In this document: piece by piece, positions 9,089 through 16,970 of the stretch | How positions within the stretch are numbered: the stretch's first letter is position 1 | Layout: each line of letters opens with the position of its first letter | Assembly: GCA_016867835.1 (NCBI GenBank) | Contig: VGIQ01000018.1 | Span: 1-33,795, forward strand | Length of the DNA: 33,795 bases | Direction of reading: 5' to 3' | From: Calditrichota bacterium | GTDB lineage: Bacteria; Electryoneota; AABM5-125-24; Hatepunaeales; Hatepunaeaceae | Notes under the pieces: generated by a model | Seen by the model: the letters and a program-made list of their open reading frames with translations, nothing else | Database searches by the model: none | What the model was told of the DNA's origin: nothing | Program-made: the position numbers and the translations under genes

Positions 9089-9777
9089 GCGTGAAGAACA
9101 ACCCCACTCAGCCTGCCATCTCGCAGTTCAAGTATGCGCTTCGCTGCTTTGGCCATCTCGTGATTATGTGTAGCGACGATCAGGCCTGCATGATGGTTCG
9201 CGGCAACCGACCAGAGCAGATCTTGCATCTGAAGAGAAGACTCCTGGTCGAGGTTGCCGGTTGGTTCGTCGGCCAGAATGAGACGAGGATTATTGACGAG
9301 CGCACGTGCGAGGGCGACCCGCTGGCGTTCGCCTCCGGATAGTTCACCGGGTCGATGAATCGTCCGGTGCTCAAGGCCAACCTGCTGCAGCAGATCGGAT
9401 GCTCGCTCCCGGGCAGTTGACTTGTCGAGGCCGTTCATCAGCGCCGGTATCATCACATTCTCAACGGCGCTGAATTCGGGAAGGAGATGATGAAACTGAA
9501 ATATGAACCCGATAGATTTGAGGCGAAGTGCCGCGCGTTGTTGTTCGCCAATGTCATCAAGAAAACTTCCGTCGAACTTCACCTGACCGGCCGAAGCGCG
9601 CTCAAGCAGGCCGATGATATGAAGCAGCGTGGACTTGCCGGACCCGGAAGGGCCAATGATCGCTACTGACTCCGACTCTGTGAGCGTCAGGTCAACATTG
9701 CGGAGGACCTCTATGCGGCTGCCATTGAGGTCGAACGTCTTGCTGATGCCGATGGCTTCTATAATGATTTTCGGCAT
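9085..9777 (-). CDS. lolD: Lipoprotein-releasing ABC transporter ATPase LolD
   Basis: A 230-residue ABC ATPase of the LolD/MacB type. Walker A is GPSGSGKST, the Q-loop is [14 protein letters not shown], the signature is [15 protein letters not shown] and Walker B is [12 protein letters not shown]; the H-loop His is in [17 protein letters not shown] is typical of LolD, which powers extraction of outer-membrane lipoproteins with LolC/E permeases. No lolC or lolE gene is nearby, so the permease must be elsewhere, and a MacB-like role cannot be excluded. It starts 14 nt after hpt and probably shares the promoter at 10684-10711. Confidence 0.88.
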   Translation of the reverse strand: MPKIIIEAIGISKTFDLNGSRIEVLRNVDLTLTESESVAIIGPSGSGKSTLLHIIGLLERASAGQVKFDGSFLDDIGEQQRAALRLKSIGFIFQFHHLLPEFSAVENVMIPALMNGLDKSTARERASDLLQQVGLEHRTIHRPGELSGGERQRVALARALVNNPRLILADEPTGNLDQESSLQMQDLLWSVAANHHAGLIVATHNHEMAKAAKRILELRDGRLSGVVLHA

Positions 9778-9791
9778 ACAGAGCCCGGTGC

Positions 9792-10340
9792 TTAAGCCGG
9801 TTCCCTCTCGAGATAGTGGATGTTGGGCAGGTGACGATAGCGCCCGGCGTAGTCGATGCCGTGGCCTACTATGAATCGATTGGGGACTTCAAACCCGATA
9901 TAGTCGATCGGGACGTCAGGTTCACGGGGAATGTCTTTGCGCAAGAGCACGGTAGTGCGCAGACTGAGCGGCGACTTGGCTGCCAGTCGCCGCTGCAACT
10001 CGATTAGCGTCAGACCGGTGTCGAGGATGTCGTCTATTAACAGGACGTGACTGCCGGCGAGGTCACCGGTAGTGTCGAGTTGAAGGGATATCTTGCCACT
10101 CGATTGGTCGTCGACGCCGTAACTTGCCGCTCGCATGAACTCAACTTGAACTTCGAGCCCAAACTCTGCCAGACGTTGCACCAGATTGCTGCCGAAAAGG
10201 AACGCGCCTTTGAGGATAATAACCGCTACCACCGGACAACCATTCAAGTCGCGCGCAATGGCTGCAGCCAGTTCATAGGTGCGGTGGCGGACTTGCAGAT
10301 TAGTGAGCAGGGGAAGTGAGAGCCGGGCAGGTGTGTTCAC
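9792..10340 (-). CDS. hpt: Hypoxanthine phosphoribosyltransferase
   Basis: A 182-residue type I phosphoribosyltransferase that salvages hypoxanthine or guanine with PRPP. The PRPP-binding motif VLLIDDILDTGLTL is intact. VVAVIILKGAFLFGSNLVQRL near residues 36-56 forms the pyrophosphate-binding loop, and the flexible-loop region has MRAASYGVDD with the Ser-Tyr pair. The C-terminal YIGFEVPNRFIVGHGIDY fits purine binding. The start is GTG (10340) with no visible Shine-Dalgarno, so the exact N-terminus is uncertain. It lies between the FmdB-type gene and lolD. Confidence 0.93.
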   Translation of the reverse strand: MNTPARLSLPLLTNLQVRHRTYELAAAIARDLNGCPVVAVIILKGAFLFGSNLVQRLAEFGLEVQVEFMRAASYGVDDQSSGKISLQLDTTGDLAGSHVLLIDDILDTGLTLIELQRRLAAKSPLSLRTTVLLRKDIPREPDVPIDYIGFEVPNRFIVGHGIDYAGRYRHLPNIHYLEREPA

Positions 10341-10404
10341 CGGAAGTTACCGTGACAGTCCAGCAAGAGGCCTCCGGCGAAATCGAATAGCGTCAAAACG
10401 CCGG

Positions 10405-10638
10405 TCAGTTGCAGGTGCTGCAGGTTCCGGTCGAGCAACATCCGCAAGATGAGCCGGCTCCTTCCGACAACATCTCAACCTTGCCGCCCGATGAAAAAGC
10501 GCCTACGCGGGAGACCGCCTTGGTGAGGAACTGCGAACCGCATTCAGGGCAGGCTACACCGGCGGACTTCCAGTCATAGGGTGAGAGTCGCTCGAAAGCC
10601 TCGCCGCAGTGGTCGCAAATGAAATCGTAGATGGGCAT
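10405..10638 (-). CDS. FmdB-family zinc ribbon protein
   Basis: A 77-residue zinc-ribbon protein starting MPIYDFICDHCGEAFE, the classic FmdB-type start. Metal ligands are CDHC near the N-terminus and CPEC about 20 residues later; the tail is Gly/Cys-rich (SCGCCSTGTCSTCN). The reading frame is open upstream to 10680, but that would start inside the -10 region of the promoter, so I prefer the ATG at 10638. The molecular role of this family is not established; regulation is often suggested. First gene of the run with hpt and lolD. Confidence 0.85.
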   Translation of the reverse strand: MPIYDFICDHCGEAFERLSPYDWKSAGVACPECGSQFLTKAVSRVGAFSSGGKVEMLSEGAGSSCGCCSTGTCSTCN

Positions 10639-10683
10639 TTGTATATCCGAAATGGTGAGATGCCGGAACCAAGGCATCATATA

Positions 10684-10711
10684 ATAATACGCTATTAGTC
10701 CGCGGTGTCAA
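10684..10711 (-). promoter_or_regulatory. Sigma-70-like promoter for fmdB-type gene, hpt, lolD
   Basis: On the minus strand, a perfect -35 TTGACA (10711-10706), a 16-nt spacer and -10 TATTAT (10689-10684). The predicted start near 10677 leaves a leader of about 40 nt before the ATG at 10638. This decides the shorter start for the FmdB-type gene. Confidence 0.7.
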
Positions 10712-10749
10712 AAGGAGGGCAAGGGCAAAGTGACACTGCCTCCTAAAAT

Positions 10750-11589
10750 CTACTCGGGCCGGGCATAGAATTCAGCCAGGACACTGGTCTGATCCTTAAC
10801 CGGCGACTCACTGCCCAGGAACGTCCGCGGGCGCTCCGAACCGAGCGGAACAAGTATCAACCCGCCCCGCACTCGCTTGGGAAGCTGGGTCCCATGGATG
10901 CGTCCATCGAATAGCGTCTGAAAGAAATGGAGATACTCCACAATCCATTCGCGGTAACCTGCGTCGAGCGAGTCCGCAAGTCCGACAAAGGTGAGCCCCG
11001 AAGTGCCTTTGGCGAGCACCGCTTGCAGTTCGACGGCATTGAGAGGGTAGCCTTTGAGAACCGGAACGGCTCCAAACTGCCCGTCTGCCATTACCCACTT
11101 TCGTCTATCGGGAAGAAAGGCCTCTACTACGACATGGACCGCGCCGATGCGGCGACTTTCGACATCCAAAGGCATGAGGTCGATCACCCTCGCCCTGATT
11201 CCAACACTGTTGAGACAGCCCGCAAGGACGAAAGAATACTCCAGACAGGCAAATCGTTCGCCGCGGGAAGCCCGATCGAGAATAGCCAACGGATCGGCTT
11301 TTTGCGGACGAGCCTCCCTGCTATGCACCCAGCGCAATGAGACCCACCTGGCAAGCCGTTCCACCCGCTCGAGGTCACTGCGCGCACCAGCAATCACCCC
11401 TTCGAGAGCATACTGCTCGCGCAACTGAGTCAAGATAGGATTATGAAACTTGTTGAAGTAGAAGCGATAGGACTTACGAGCTGGTCCGAAGTCCCAGAGG
11501 AGGTTGGGCGCCCCGGATGCACCGGCTTGAATTGGAAGCAGCGACAGCATCAGCAATGCGACAAGCGCAGGAGGGTTCATTCGGGACAT
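10750..11589 (-). CDS. Secreted transglutaminase-like (papain-fold) domain protein
   Basis: A 279-residue protein when started at the ATG at 11589; a longer frame begins with GTG at 11673. The shorter start is preferred because a signal peptide follows at once (MNPPALVALLMLSLLPIQAGAS). A transglutaminase-like core has the Cys-His-Asp order: Cys in GERFACLEYSF (~residue 115), His in GAVHVVVEAF (~152) and Asp in VMADGQFG (~169). Such proteins may be peptidases, cross-linkers or structural folds, and the substrate here is unknown. A 16-bp palindrome at 11678-11693 separates it from the operon above, so it may be a separate or attenuated unit. Confidence 0.72.
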   Translation of the reverse strand: MSRMNPPALVALLMLSLLPIQAGASGAPNLLWDFGPARKSYRFYFNKFHNPILTQLREQYALEGVIAGARSDLERVERLARWVSLRWVHSREARPQKADPLAILDRASRGERFACLEYSFVLAGCLNSVGIRARVIDLMPLDVESRRIGAVHVVVEAFLPDRRKWVMADGQFGAVPVLKGYPLNAVELQAVLAKGTSGLTFVGLADSLDAGYREWIVEYLHFFQTLFDGRIHGTQLPKRVRGGLILVPLGSERPRTFLGSESPVKDQTSVLAEFYARPE

Positions 11590-11677
11590 TGGATGATCCA
11601 GTTGGCAGCGCAGTGAGGTCCGAAGTGTTTCTTTCTGCAAGGTGAGCCATACATGATCCGCCGGTATGGTCACCCGA

Positions 11678-11693
11678 GCCGGCTCGAGCCGGC
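11678..11693. repeat. Perfect 16-bp palindrome
   Basis: GCCGGCTCGAGCCGGC reads the same on both strands. It begins 15 nt past the stop of the gene ending at 11709 and lies about 90 nt before the likely start of the next gene. As RNA it folds to a 6-bp GC stem with a TCGA loop. No T-run follows. It may be a weak terminator or attenuator, or an operator. Confidence 0.6.
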
Positions 11694-11708
11694 CTACAAT
11701 TTGATACC

Positions 11709-12518
11709 CTAATATACTAAACTAAATCGCAAAATGAAACCCTTGTTCACAGGCAATGCGCTTCCCATTCGCAGTTTGAGGCTGCTGGAACTGCCTTGTC
11801 TGATGCCCATTAGATCGACGGAATTGCCGCGACGGATGAAGAAGTCCACTTGTGTTGCGAGGTATGATATAACCGCCACTGAGCCGAATGCCCAGGCAAT
11901 CTTGAATCTCTCGTTGTAAGACTCGTAGCGGCTGTTGATGATACCCTCATCACGGGACTTGAGGTAGTCCTCTCTGGCGCTGGACGCCTCCTGCGAGGCT
12001 ATTATTGCCCCTATGGCCAGACTAACTGTCGCAGCGCCATACCAGTAGCCCCGGTAGTCACCTTCATAGATGTGTCCCCAACCAGGCAAGATGAGCGACC
12101 GCCATGCGCCCGGTTGTTGATGGCTTTTTGCCGGTGGAATTGAAAGGGAGTCTAGTCGAGTGATGCCGGACGTATCGACGGTGGACTGCTCACTGCGGGC
12201 AGTCGAATAGAGTCGCCAAACCGGTGGAGGAAGGTCGCTCTGGCGGTGAACCATCCCGGGGTAATAGAGTAGCGCCTGCCGCATCGCCAGCATTGCGACG
12301 ACCTCCCGCCCCCGCATAGCCTCGACGCTTGCAAGAGCGAAATAGACGCGGCCCCGCTCTATCGAGGTCGTGGTATCTGATAACTCAACCTGTCGGGCGA
12401 TCTTCTCGACGGCAGTAAAATCGCCGCTCAGAAAAGCTTGCCACGCATCATCGCCCGGACCGGCAGTACAAGTTGCAGCAAGCGCAAGAGCCAGTAAGGT
12501 CGCCAGTCGAAGGATCAT
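11709..12518 (-). CDS. DUF5683-like membrane protein
   Basis: A 269-residue envelope protein with an N-terminal signal peptide (MILRLATLLALALAATCTAG). Residues ~25-115 look helical and TPR-like (AWQAFLSGDFTAVEKIARQV). A conserved-looking LILPGWGHIYEGDYRGYWYG motif leads into two hydrophobic segments, around ATVSLAIGAIIAS and IAWAFGSVAVISYLA, as in the DUF5683 family of Bacteroidota and relatives. The function of that family is unknown. Its ATG overlaps the stop of the kelch gene in an ATGA, so it is coupled to it. Confidence 0.7.
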   Translation of the reverse strand: MILRLATLLALALAATCTAGPGDDAWQAFLSGDFTAVEKIARQVELSDTTTSIERGRVYFALASVEAMRGREVVAMLAMRQALLYYPGMVHRQSDLPPPVWRLYSTARSEQSTVDTSGITRLDSLSIPPAKSHQQPGAWRSLILPGWGHIYEGDYRGYWYGAATVSLAIGAIIASQEASSAREDYLKSRDEGIINSRYESYNERFKIAWAFGSVAVISYLATQVDFFIRRGNSVDLMGIRQGSSSSLKLRMGSALPVNKGFILRFSLVY

Positions 12519-13780
12519 CGGAGAACGACAAATACGCCGCTGCGGATACGACGATCGGTCGTCTCGAAGCGATATAGATAGGCTCCACCGGGGGGAAGAC
12601 TTTCGGGTAACAACCAGACATTGGATGTTCGGTCCGGGACGCCGCCGGCAATAAGCCTGCCGCTTAGATCGTAGATGCCTATGGTTATGGTCCCCTGCGG
12701 GACGGTTAAACGGGAACCACGCCAGGCTGGATTGGGAAAGACACCGGGCAGTTTGTGCTGACTTCGGCCTGGAGCATCGTCGTCAGAAACTGCCGTCGGT
12801 TCGTAGAAGACCTCTACCTCGGACATCCCGATACGATTCTCCCGCATAAAGCGTCCGCCGCCGATGGCATAGAGCCGCCCTTTCGCCTGTAGAAGACTGA
12901 ATTCTACCCGGGGACTACGCATTTCTGGAAGTTCGATCCAGCGCTCCAGACCGAAGTGAAATCCGATGACTGCAGCGCTGACAGGATTGTGCATCATCGC
13001 TCCACCGGCTACGACGAGCATAGTGTCGCCGGAGACGTCGGCAGACAACTCCCCGCGCGGTTCCGGCAGACGCATGGCAGGAACCTCGTGCCAGTTGCCT
13101 TCGCGGAATATCTCGACCCTATCGAGCAGCCCCAGATAAATGCCACCGACGATCCAGATCGCGCCGTCCCGGGCGAATCCGAAATTGCTTGACGGGTGAT
13201 TGAGCGCCGGTCCTCCCTCCCACTCGTTATTGGCAGTATCCCACCAGAGGACTTCACGGGGATATTGCTGGCGGTCGGCAACACCTCCGGCCAACATCAC
13301 CCGACGTCCCACGAGTACGGTTCCGAAAGCCCGTCGAGCGCCCGGCATCCGGCCCACGGTATCATAAGCGTTACGGCGAATGTTGTAACGAAACACGACA
13401 ACGTTGGGACCGTTTTCGCTTAGACCGCCGAAGAGTAAAATTGACTCGCCAACACGAACAGCAGATGCCTGATAAAGCGCCACCGGAAGCGGCGCAAGGT
13501 CCTCCCAGGCATCATCGTCCGGGATATAAACCTCGGCGGTTGCCGTCAATCCCATGCGTGGCATCATCGCCGCTCCCCCAAACACATAGAGCCGTTCGCC
13601 GTCAGTCGCTGCCGCAAACCCCATTCGCCCCTGCTTCATAGAGGCGACCTCGTGCCACGAAGGCGATGCTTCTGCACTGCGAAGTACCACTGCCAGCGCT
13701 GCCAAAACACATCCGGACAATACTGTTCGAACGAGAGCGGACGTCTGGCAGGATTCCGATTTAAGTGATATTCCAATCAT
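12515..13780 (-). CDS. Secreted kelch-repeat protein with T9SS-like sorting domain
   Basis: A 421-residue protein with a signal sequence ending near residue 39 (LSGCVLAALAVVLRSAEAS). Six kelch blades are visible by their Gly-Gly turns: LYVFGG, ILLFGG, VMLAGG, IWIVGG, LVVAGG and LYAIGG. These predict a six-bladed beta-propeller, a binding scaffold. The C-terminal ~75 residues resemble a T9SS sorting domain: VFPNPAWRGSRLTV, GIYDLSGRLIAGG, then GAYLYRF. Its ATG overlaps the kinase stop (ATGA) and its own stop overlaps the DUF5683-like start. Likely cell-surface; the ligand is unknown. Confidence 0.83.
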   Translation of the reverse strand: MIGISLKSESCQTSALVRTVLSGCVLAALAVVLRSAEASPSWHEVASMKQGRMGFAAATDGERLYVFGGAAMMPRMGLTATAEVYIPDDDAWEDLAPLPVALYQASAVRVGESILLFGGLSENGPNVVVFRYNIRRNAYDTVGRMPGARRAFGTVLVGRRVMLAGGVADRQQYPREVLWWDTANNEWEGGPALNHPSSNFGFARDGAIWIVGGIYLGLLDRVEIFREGNWHEVPAMRLPEPRGELSADVSGDTMLVVAGGAMMHNPVSAAVIGFHFGLERWIELPEMRSPRVEFSLLQAKGRLYAIGGGRFMRENRIGMSEVEVFYEPTAVSDDDAPGRSQHKLPGVFPNPAWRGSRLTVPQGTITIGIYDLSGRLIAGGVPDRTSNVWLLPESLPPGGAYLYRFETTDRRIRSGVFVVLR

Positions 13781-15414
13781 TTGCCACTCTCCCGATTGAG
13801 ATTAGTAGCAATCATTGTGCCGGAAGGCAAGTCAACCCTAATCAGAAGGTGCTCTCCGGCATTGGCACCGATAACGTCAGACCACTCGGCATAGTCAGGA
13901 TGGCGGACCACCAGGAGGTGTGCCCCGGGAAGGAGATTGGCCGGCATCTCACGGGGCAGCAAGCCGAGCGAATCGCCATCGATCCATAGGACACCCCAAG
14001 GATTTGCCGCAATGGTCAGGGCCATAGTCTCGGCCGCAAAGTCGATCTCCAGATTGGCGTCCTGCCTGCTGTTAACCTGAATCGAACGCTCGATCGATGG
14101 GTAGTTAGGATGAGTGAAGTGAAGGCGATATCGGCCGGGCATAAGTTTGATCTGCGTTAATGGCGTCAATCCGAGGAGACTGTCGTCCAGCGAGACTTCC
14201 GCCCATGGCAAAGCCGTGATACGTAAAGTGCCGGTTTGCATTAAGGGTGTTGTAGTATCATCCTTATCCAATGACTTCTCATCTGTGTGAGGGGTTAATG
14301 GCTGCGCCTGAGGCAAAGGCGCACCTTCGGCACTCCTCTCGGGGAGGTTTGTGGGACTTAAGTTAGAAGTTAGAGGCGGCTGGGACTGGAAGGAGTCCGT
14401 CCTATTCACCAAGGCCTCAGACTGTTCGGAAGATGGCACATTGTCTCTTCCTTTCCAGGTCAGTGCCGATATAACCATTGCCAATATTGCGAGCACACCG
14501 GATCCGATAAGCACAAGGCGCTGCGAAATTGTCCGTGACTTCGGTTGTTCCGGGGGCTTGAGTGTAGAGGCGACGGGTGGATGTGGGTATTCAACAATAG
14601 GGAGGTCACCATTGCCGTTGCTATTCAACGCAAGGCTCTGGAGGGCAATCTCAGCATCGGCGGGGCGCCGGACGGGGTCGCGCTCGAGAAGCAGGTCGAT
14701 TAGGTTTGCCAGTTTAGGGTCTATTGCCGGATTCTGACCAAGCGGCTGAAGGCTCCGCCGGCGAATCAAATCGAGACTCGCCATTGGATCGGGGGCGTGA
14801 TAAGGGTTGGTGCCGGTCAACGCTTCATAGAGAACGACTCCGAGGCCATAGAGGTCGGACACCGGAGCGGCAACTTCTCCCTCGAGTAGTTCGGGCGCAA
14901 GATAGGCGGGCGAGCCGACAATAGCGCCGTGGCTGGTAAGAGCACTTTGTTCGCCAAAGCCGGCAAGCGAGAAGTCTGCAAGTTTGATGCGCCCCTCGCG
15001 ATCGAGCAGAATGTTATCCGGCTTAAGGTCGCGATGCACCAAACCGGCACGGTGCACAGCCGCCAGACCAGCAAGGGTTTCGCGCCCGATGCGGAGCACT
15101 TCGTGCTGAGGAAGTGGTCCTTCCGCAATAAGATCGCCCAACGTGCGACCATCAATCCACTCGAGGGCGAGGTAAGCCAGTCCCTCCTCGACCCCGGAGT
15201 CGAAGATGCGAACGATGTTGGGGTGGTCGAGCCGCGCCACGGCCTGGCCTTCCCGACGAAAGCGCTCGACTAACTCGGTGTCCCGGGACCACTGGGGGTG
15301 GATGACCTTCAGCAGGACCTTGCGATCAAGGCTCTTCTGCCAGGCTGGATAAGCCGTTGCAATCTGCCCGACGTGGATCGGGGATTCGATCTCAAAGCGG
15401 TCGGTCAGCGCCAT
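13777..15414 (-). CDS. Transmembrane Ser/Thr protein kinase with PEGA repeats
   Basis: A 545-residue bacterial Hanks-type kinase. The kinase domain spans ~1-265: catalytic Lys36 (VLLKVI), alpha-C Glu55, HRDLKPDN with the catalytic Asp129, and APE at 173-175. Two oddities: the Gly-rich loop is degraded (IHVGQIATAY where IGSGGMATVY is typical), and DFG is DFS (residues 147-149). The metal-binding Asp is kept, so activity is possible but not certain. A single transmembrane helix lies at ~297-318 (LVLIGSGVLAILAMVISAL). Two PEGA-type domains follow (ALPWAEVSLDDSLLGLTPLT; ANPWGVLWIDGDSLGLLP), probably outside the cytoplasm. It follows the sigma-54 activator by 11 nt and overlaps the kelch gene. Confidence 0.9.
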   Translation of the reverse strand: MALTDRFEIESPIHVGQIATAYPAWQKSLDRKVLLKVIHPQWSRDTELVERFRREGQAVARLDHPNIVRIFDSGVEEGLAYLALEWIDGRTLGDLIAEGPLPQHEVLRIGRETLAGLAAVHRAGLVHRDLKPDNILLDREGRIKLADFSLAGFGEQSALTSHGAIVGSPAYLAPELLEGEVAAPVSDLYGLGVVLYEALTGTNPYHAPDPMASLDLIRRRSLQPLGQNPAIDPKLANLIDLLLERDPVRRPADAEIALQSLALNSNGNGDLPIVEYPHPPVASTLKPPEQPKSRTISQRLVLIGSGVLAILAMVISALTWKGRDNVPSSEQSEALVNRTDSFQSQPPLTSNLSPTNLPERSAEGAPLPQAQPLTPHTDEKSLDKDDTTTPLMQTGTLRITALPWAEVSLDDSLLGLTPLTQIKLMPGRYRLHFTHPNYPSIERSIQVNSRQDANLEIDFAAETMALTIAANPWGVLWIDGDSLGLLPREMPANLLPGAHLLVVRHPDYAEWSDVIGANAGEHLLIRVDLPSGTMIATNLNRESGK

Positions 15415-15425
15415 ACTCTACCCTG

Positions 15426-16970
15426 TCAAGCGCGTTCGGGGGTGTCGCGCAGATCGCAATTCCCATCATCATCATCGGGATCATCTTCAACATCATCATC
15501 TTCATCCCCACGCCACCTGACAAGCGATTTTTGCAGGTATCGACGGCTTACCCCCAGGATTCGCGCAGCTTCACTACGATTACCTCCAACCGATTGCAAT
15601 ACCTTAAGGATATGCGCTTTGATCGCTTCGTCGAGACTCGCTTGCTCGTGAGCGAGAGACTGGTCAAGGCGGTCGCCCTTGGGGAGGTCTATCTCTTCAG
15701 GTTCGATGATATCGCCCGCCGCAAGGACGGCTGCACGCGCCAGGACGTTTTCCAATTCGCGCACGTTGCCGGGCCAGTCGTAGGATTGCAGCCGGGAGAG
15801 CGATGCTGCGCTGAGTCGTCGCGGCGGCTGCCCGGTTCGATGTGCAATCCGGGCCAGGGTGTAAGCCGAGAGCAACGCCAGATCGCCTTCGCGAGTCCGC
15901 AACGGCGGGACTTCGATGCGCAGCACATTGAGCCGGTAGTAAAGGTCTTCTCTGAATCTACCGGCCGCAATTTCTCCTTCAAGCGACTTATTGGTGGCTG
16001 ATAGAATGCGGGTATCTGAATGCCGAATTGCCGGATCGCCGAGCCGTTGATACTCACCCTCCTGAAGGAAGCGCAGTAATTTTGCTTGAATGATCGGGGG
16101 GACATCGGCAATCTCATCGAGGAATAGCGTCCCCTTGTCGGTAAGGTCGAGAAGACCGGGCTTGTCAGCGATGGCGCCGGTGAAGGCGCCGCGCTTGTAA
16201 CCGAATAGTTCGCTTTCGAGCAAGTCGGCGGTTAGATTACCGCAGAAGATCGCACGCATCGGACCACTGGCACGTCTCCCTACCTGATGTAAGGCGCGAG
16301 CGACCAACTCCTTACCGGTTCCACTCTCGCCAACGATCAAGACCGGCAGGTCAGCAGTGGCGATCCGCTCCATTCGCTCGTAGAGGCGTTGCATTACGGG
16401 CGATTCACCGACGATTCCGGCGAACTTGGGACGTCCGACTATCTCCTCGAAAGCCTCGGCTCTGCGGCTCATATCGAGCACCCGGCCAAGCGCAAGTCCC
16501 GCCAACAGCCCGAATGCATCGAGCAGCGGCAGGTCAGCCTCGGTCAGAACGCCGGACCCTGTAGCATCAAGATAGAGCGCGCCGAGGCGCTCGCCGCGAG
16601 CCTCGAGCGGGACGCAGCAGGCAGACCTTATTCCCCGTATGATCAACGAACTGGATCCACCGAAACGGGGATCGCGAGAGGCGTTGCGGCTAAGGACCGT
16701 GCGACGCTCCTTAAGGGCACGCTCAATCACCGAGGTCGATGGATCGCCGGGCGGCAGCGAGCCGGGTTCGATGCTCCGGGCTTGAACGGGATAGAGTTCC
16801 CCTTTGGCATTGCGCAGGAGGATATAACCTCGCTCGGCGCGGCTCACTTCAAAGGCACGATCCAGCAGCCGCGGCAGGAGGAGTTTAAGATTGCTCTCTT
16901 CCAGCAGAGTCCGGGAGACCTCGACCAGAAGTTCGAGCCCGTGCTGCGATAATGCCGGAGACTCAATCAT
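15426..16970 (-). CDS. Sigma-54-dependent activator: GAF, AAA+, Fis-type HTH
   Basis: A 514-residue enhancer-binding protein. An N-terminal GAF-type sensor (~10-165) replaces a phosphorylatable receiver. The AAA+ core has Walker A GESGTGKE (214-221), the sigma-54 contact loop GAFTGA (261-266, within ELFGYKRGAFTGA), and Walker B TLFLDEIADV (281-290). A Fis-type helix-turn-helix follows (VGGNRSEAARILGVSRRYLQ). The last ~22 residues are an acidic tail (GDEDDDVEDDPDDDD), encoded by low-complexity DNA around 15466-15500. It should activate sigma-54 promoters in response to a small molecule or to the neighbouring kinase. Its ATG overlaps the FN3 gene stop (ATGA). Confidence 0.93.
   Translation of the reverse strand: MIESPALSQHGLELLVEVSRTLLEESNLKLLLPRLLDRAFEVSRAERGYILLRNAKGELYPVQARSIEPGSLPPGDPSTSVIERALKERRTVLSRNASRDPRFGGSSSLIIRGIRSACCVPLEARGERLGALYLDATGSGVLTEADLPLLDAFGLLAGLALGRVLDMSRRAEAFEEIVGRPKFAGIVGESPVMQRLYERMERIATADLPVLIVGESGTGKELVARALHQVGRRASGPMRAIFCGNLTADLLESELFGYKRGAFTGAIADKPGLLDLTDKGTLFLDEIADVPPIIQAKLLRFLQEGEYQRLGDPAIRHSDTRILSATNKSLEGEIAAGRFREDLYYRLNVLRIEVPPLRTREGDLALLSAYTLARIAHRTGQPPRRLSAASLSRLQSYDWPGNVRELENVLARAAVLAAGDIIEPEEIDLPKGDRLDQSLAHEQASLDEAIKAHILKVLQSVGGNRSEAARILGVSRRYLQKSLVRWRGDEDDDVEDDPDDDDGNCDLRDTPERA

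Noticed and set aside
10374-10404. CCGGCG/CGCCGG stem between the FmdB-type gene and hpt as a terminator
   Set aside because: Six-bp stem with a 19-nt loop and no T-run; too weak.
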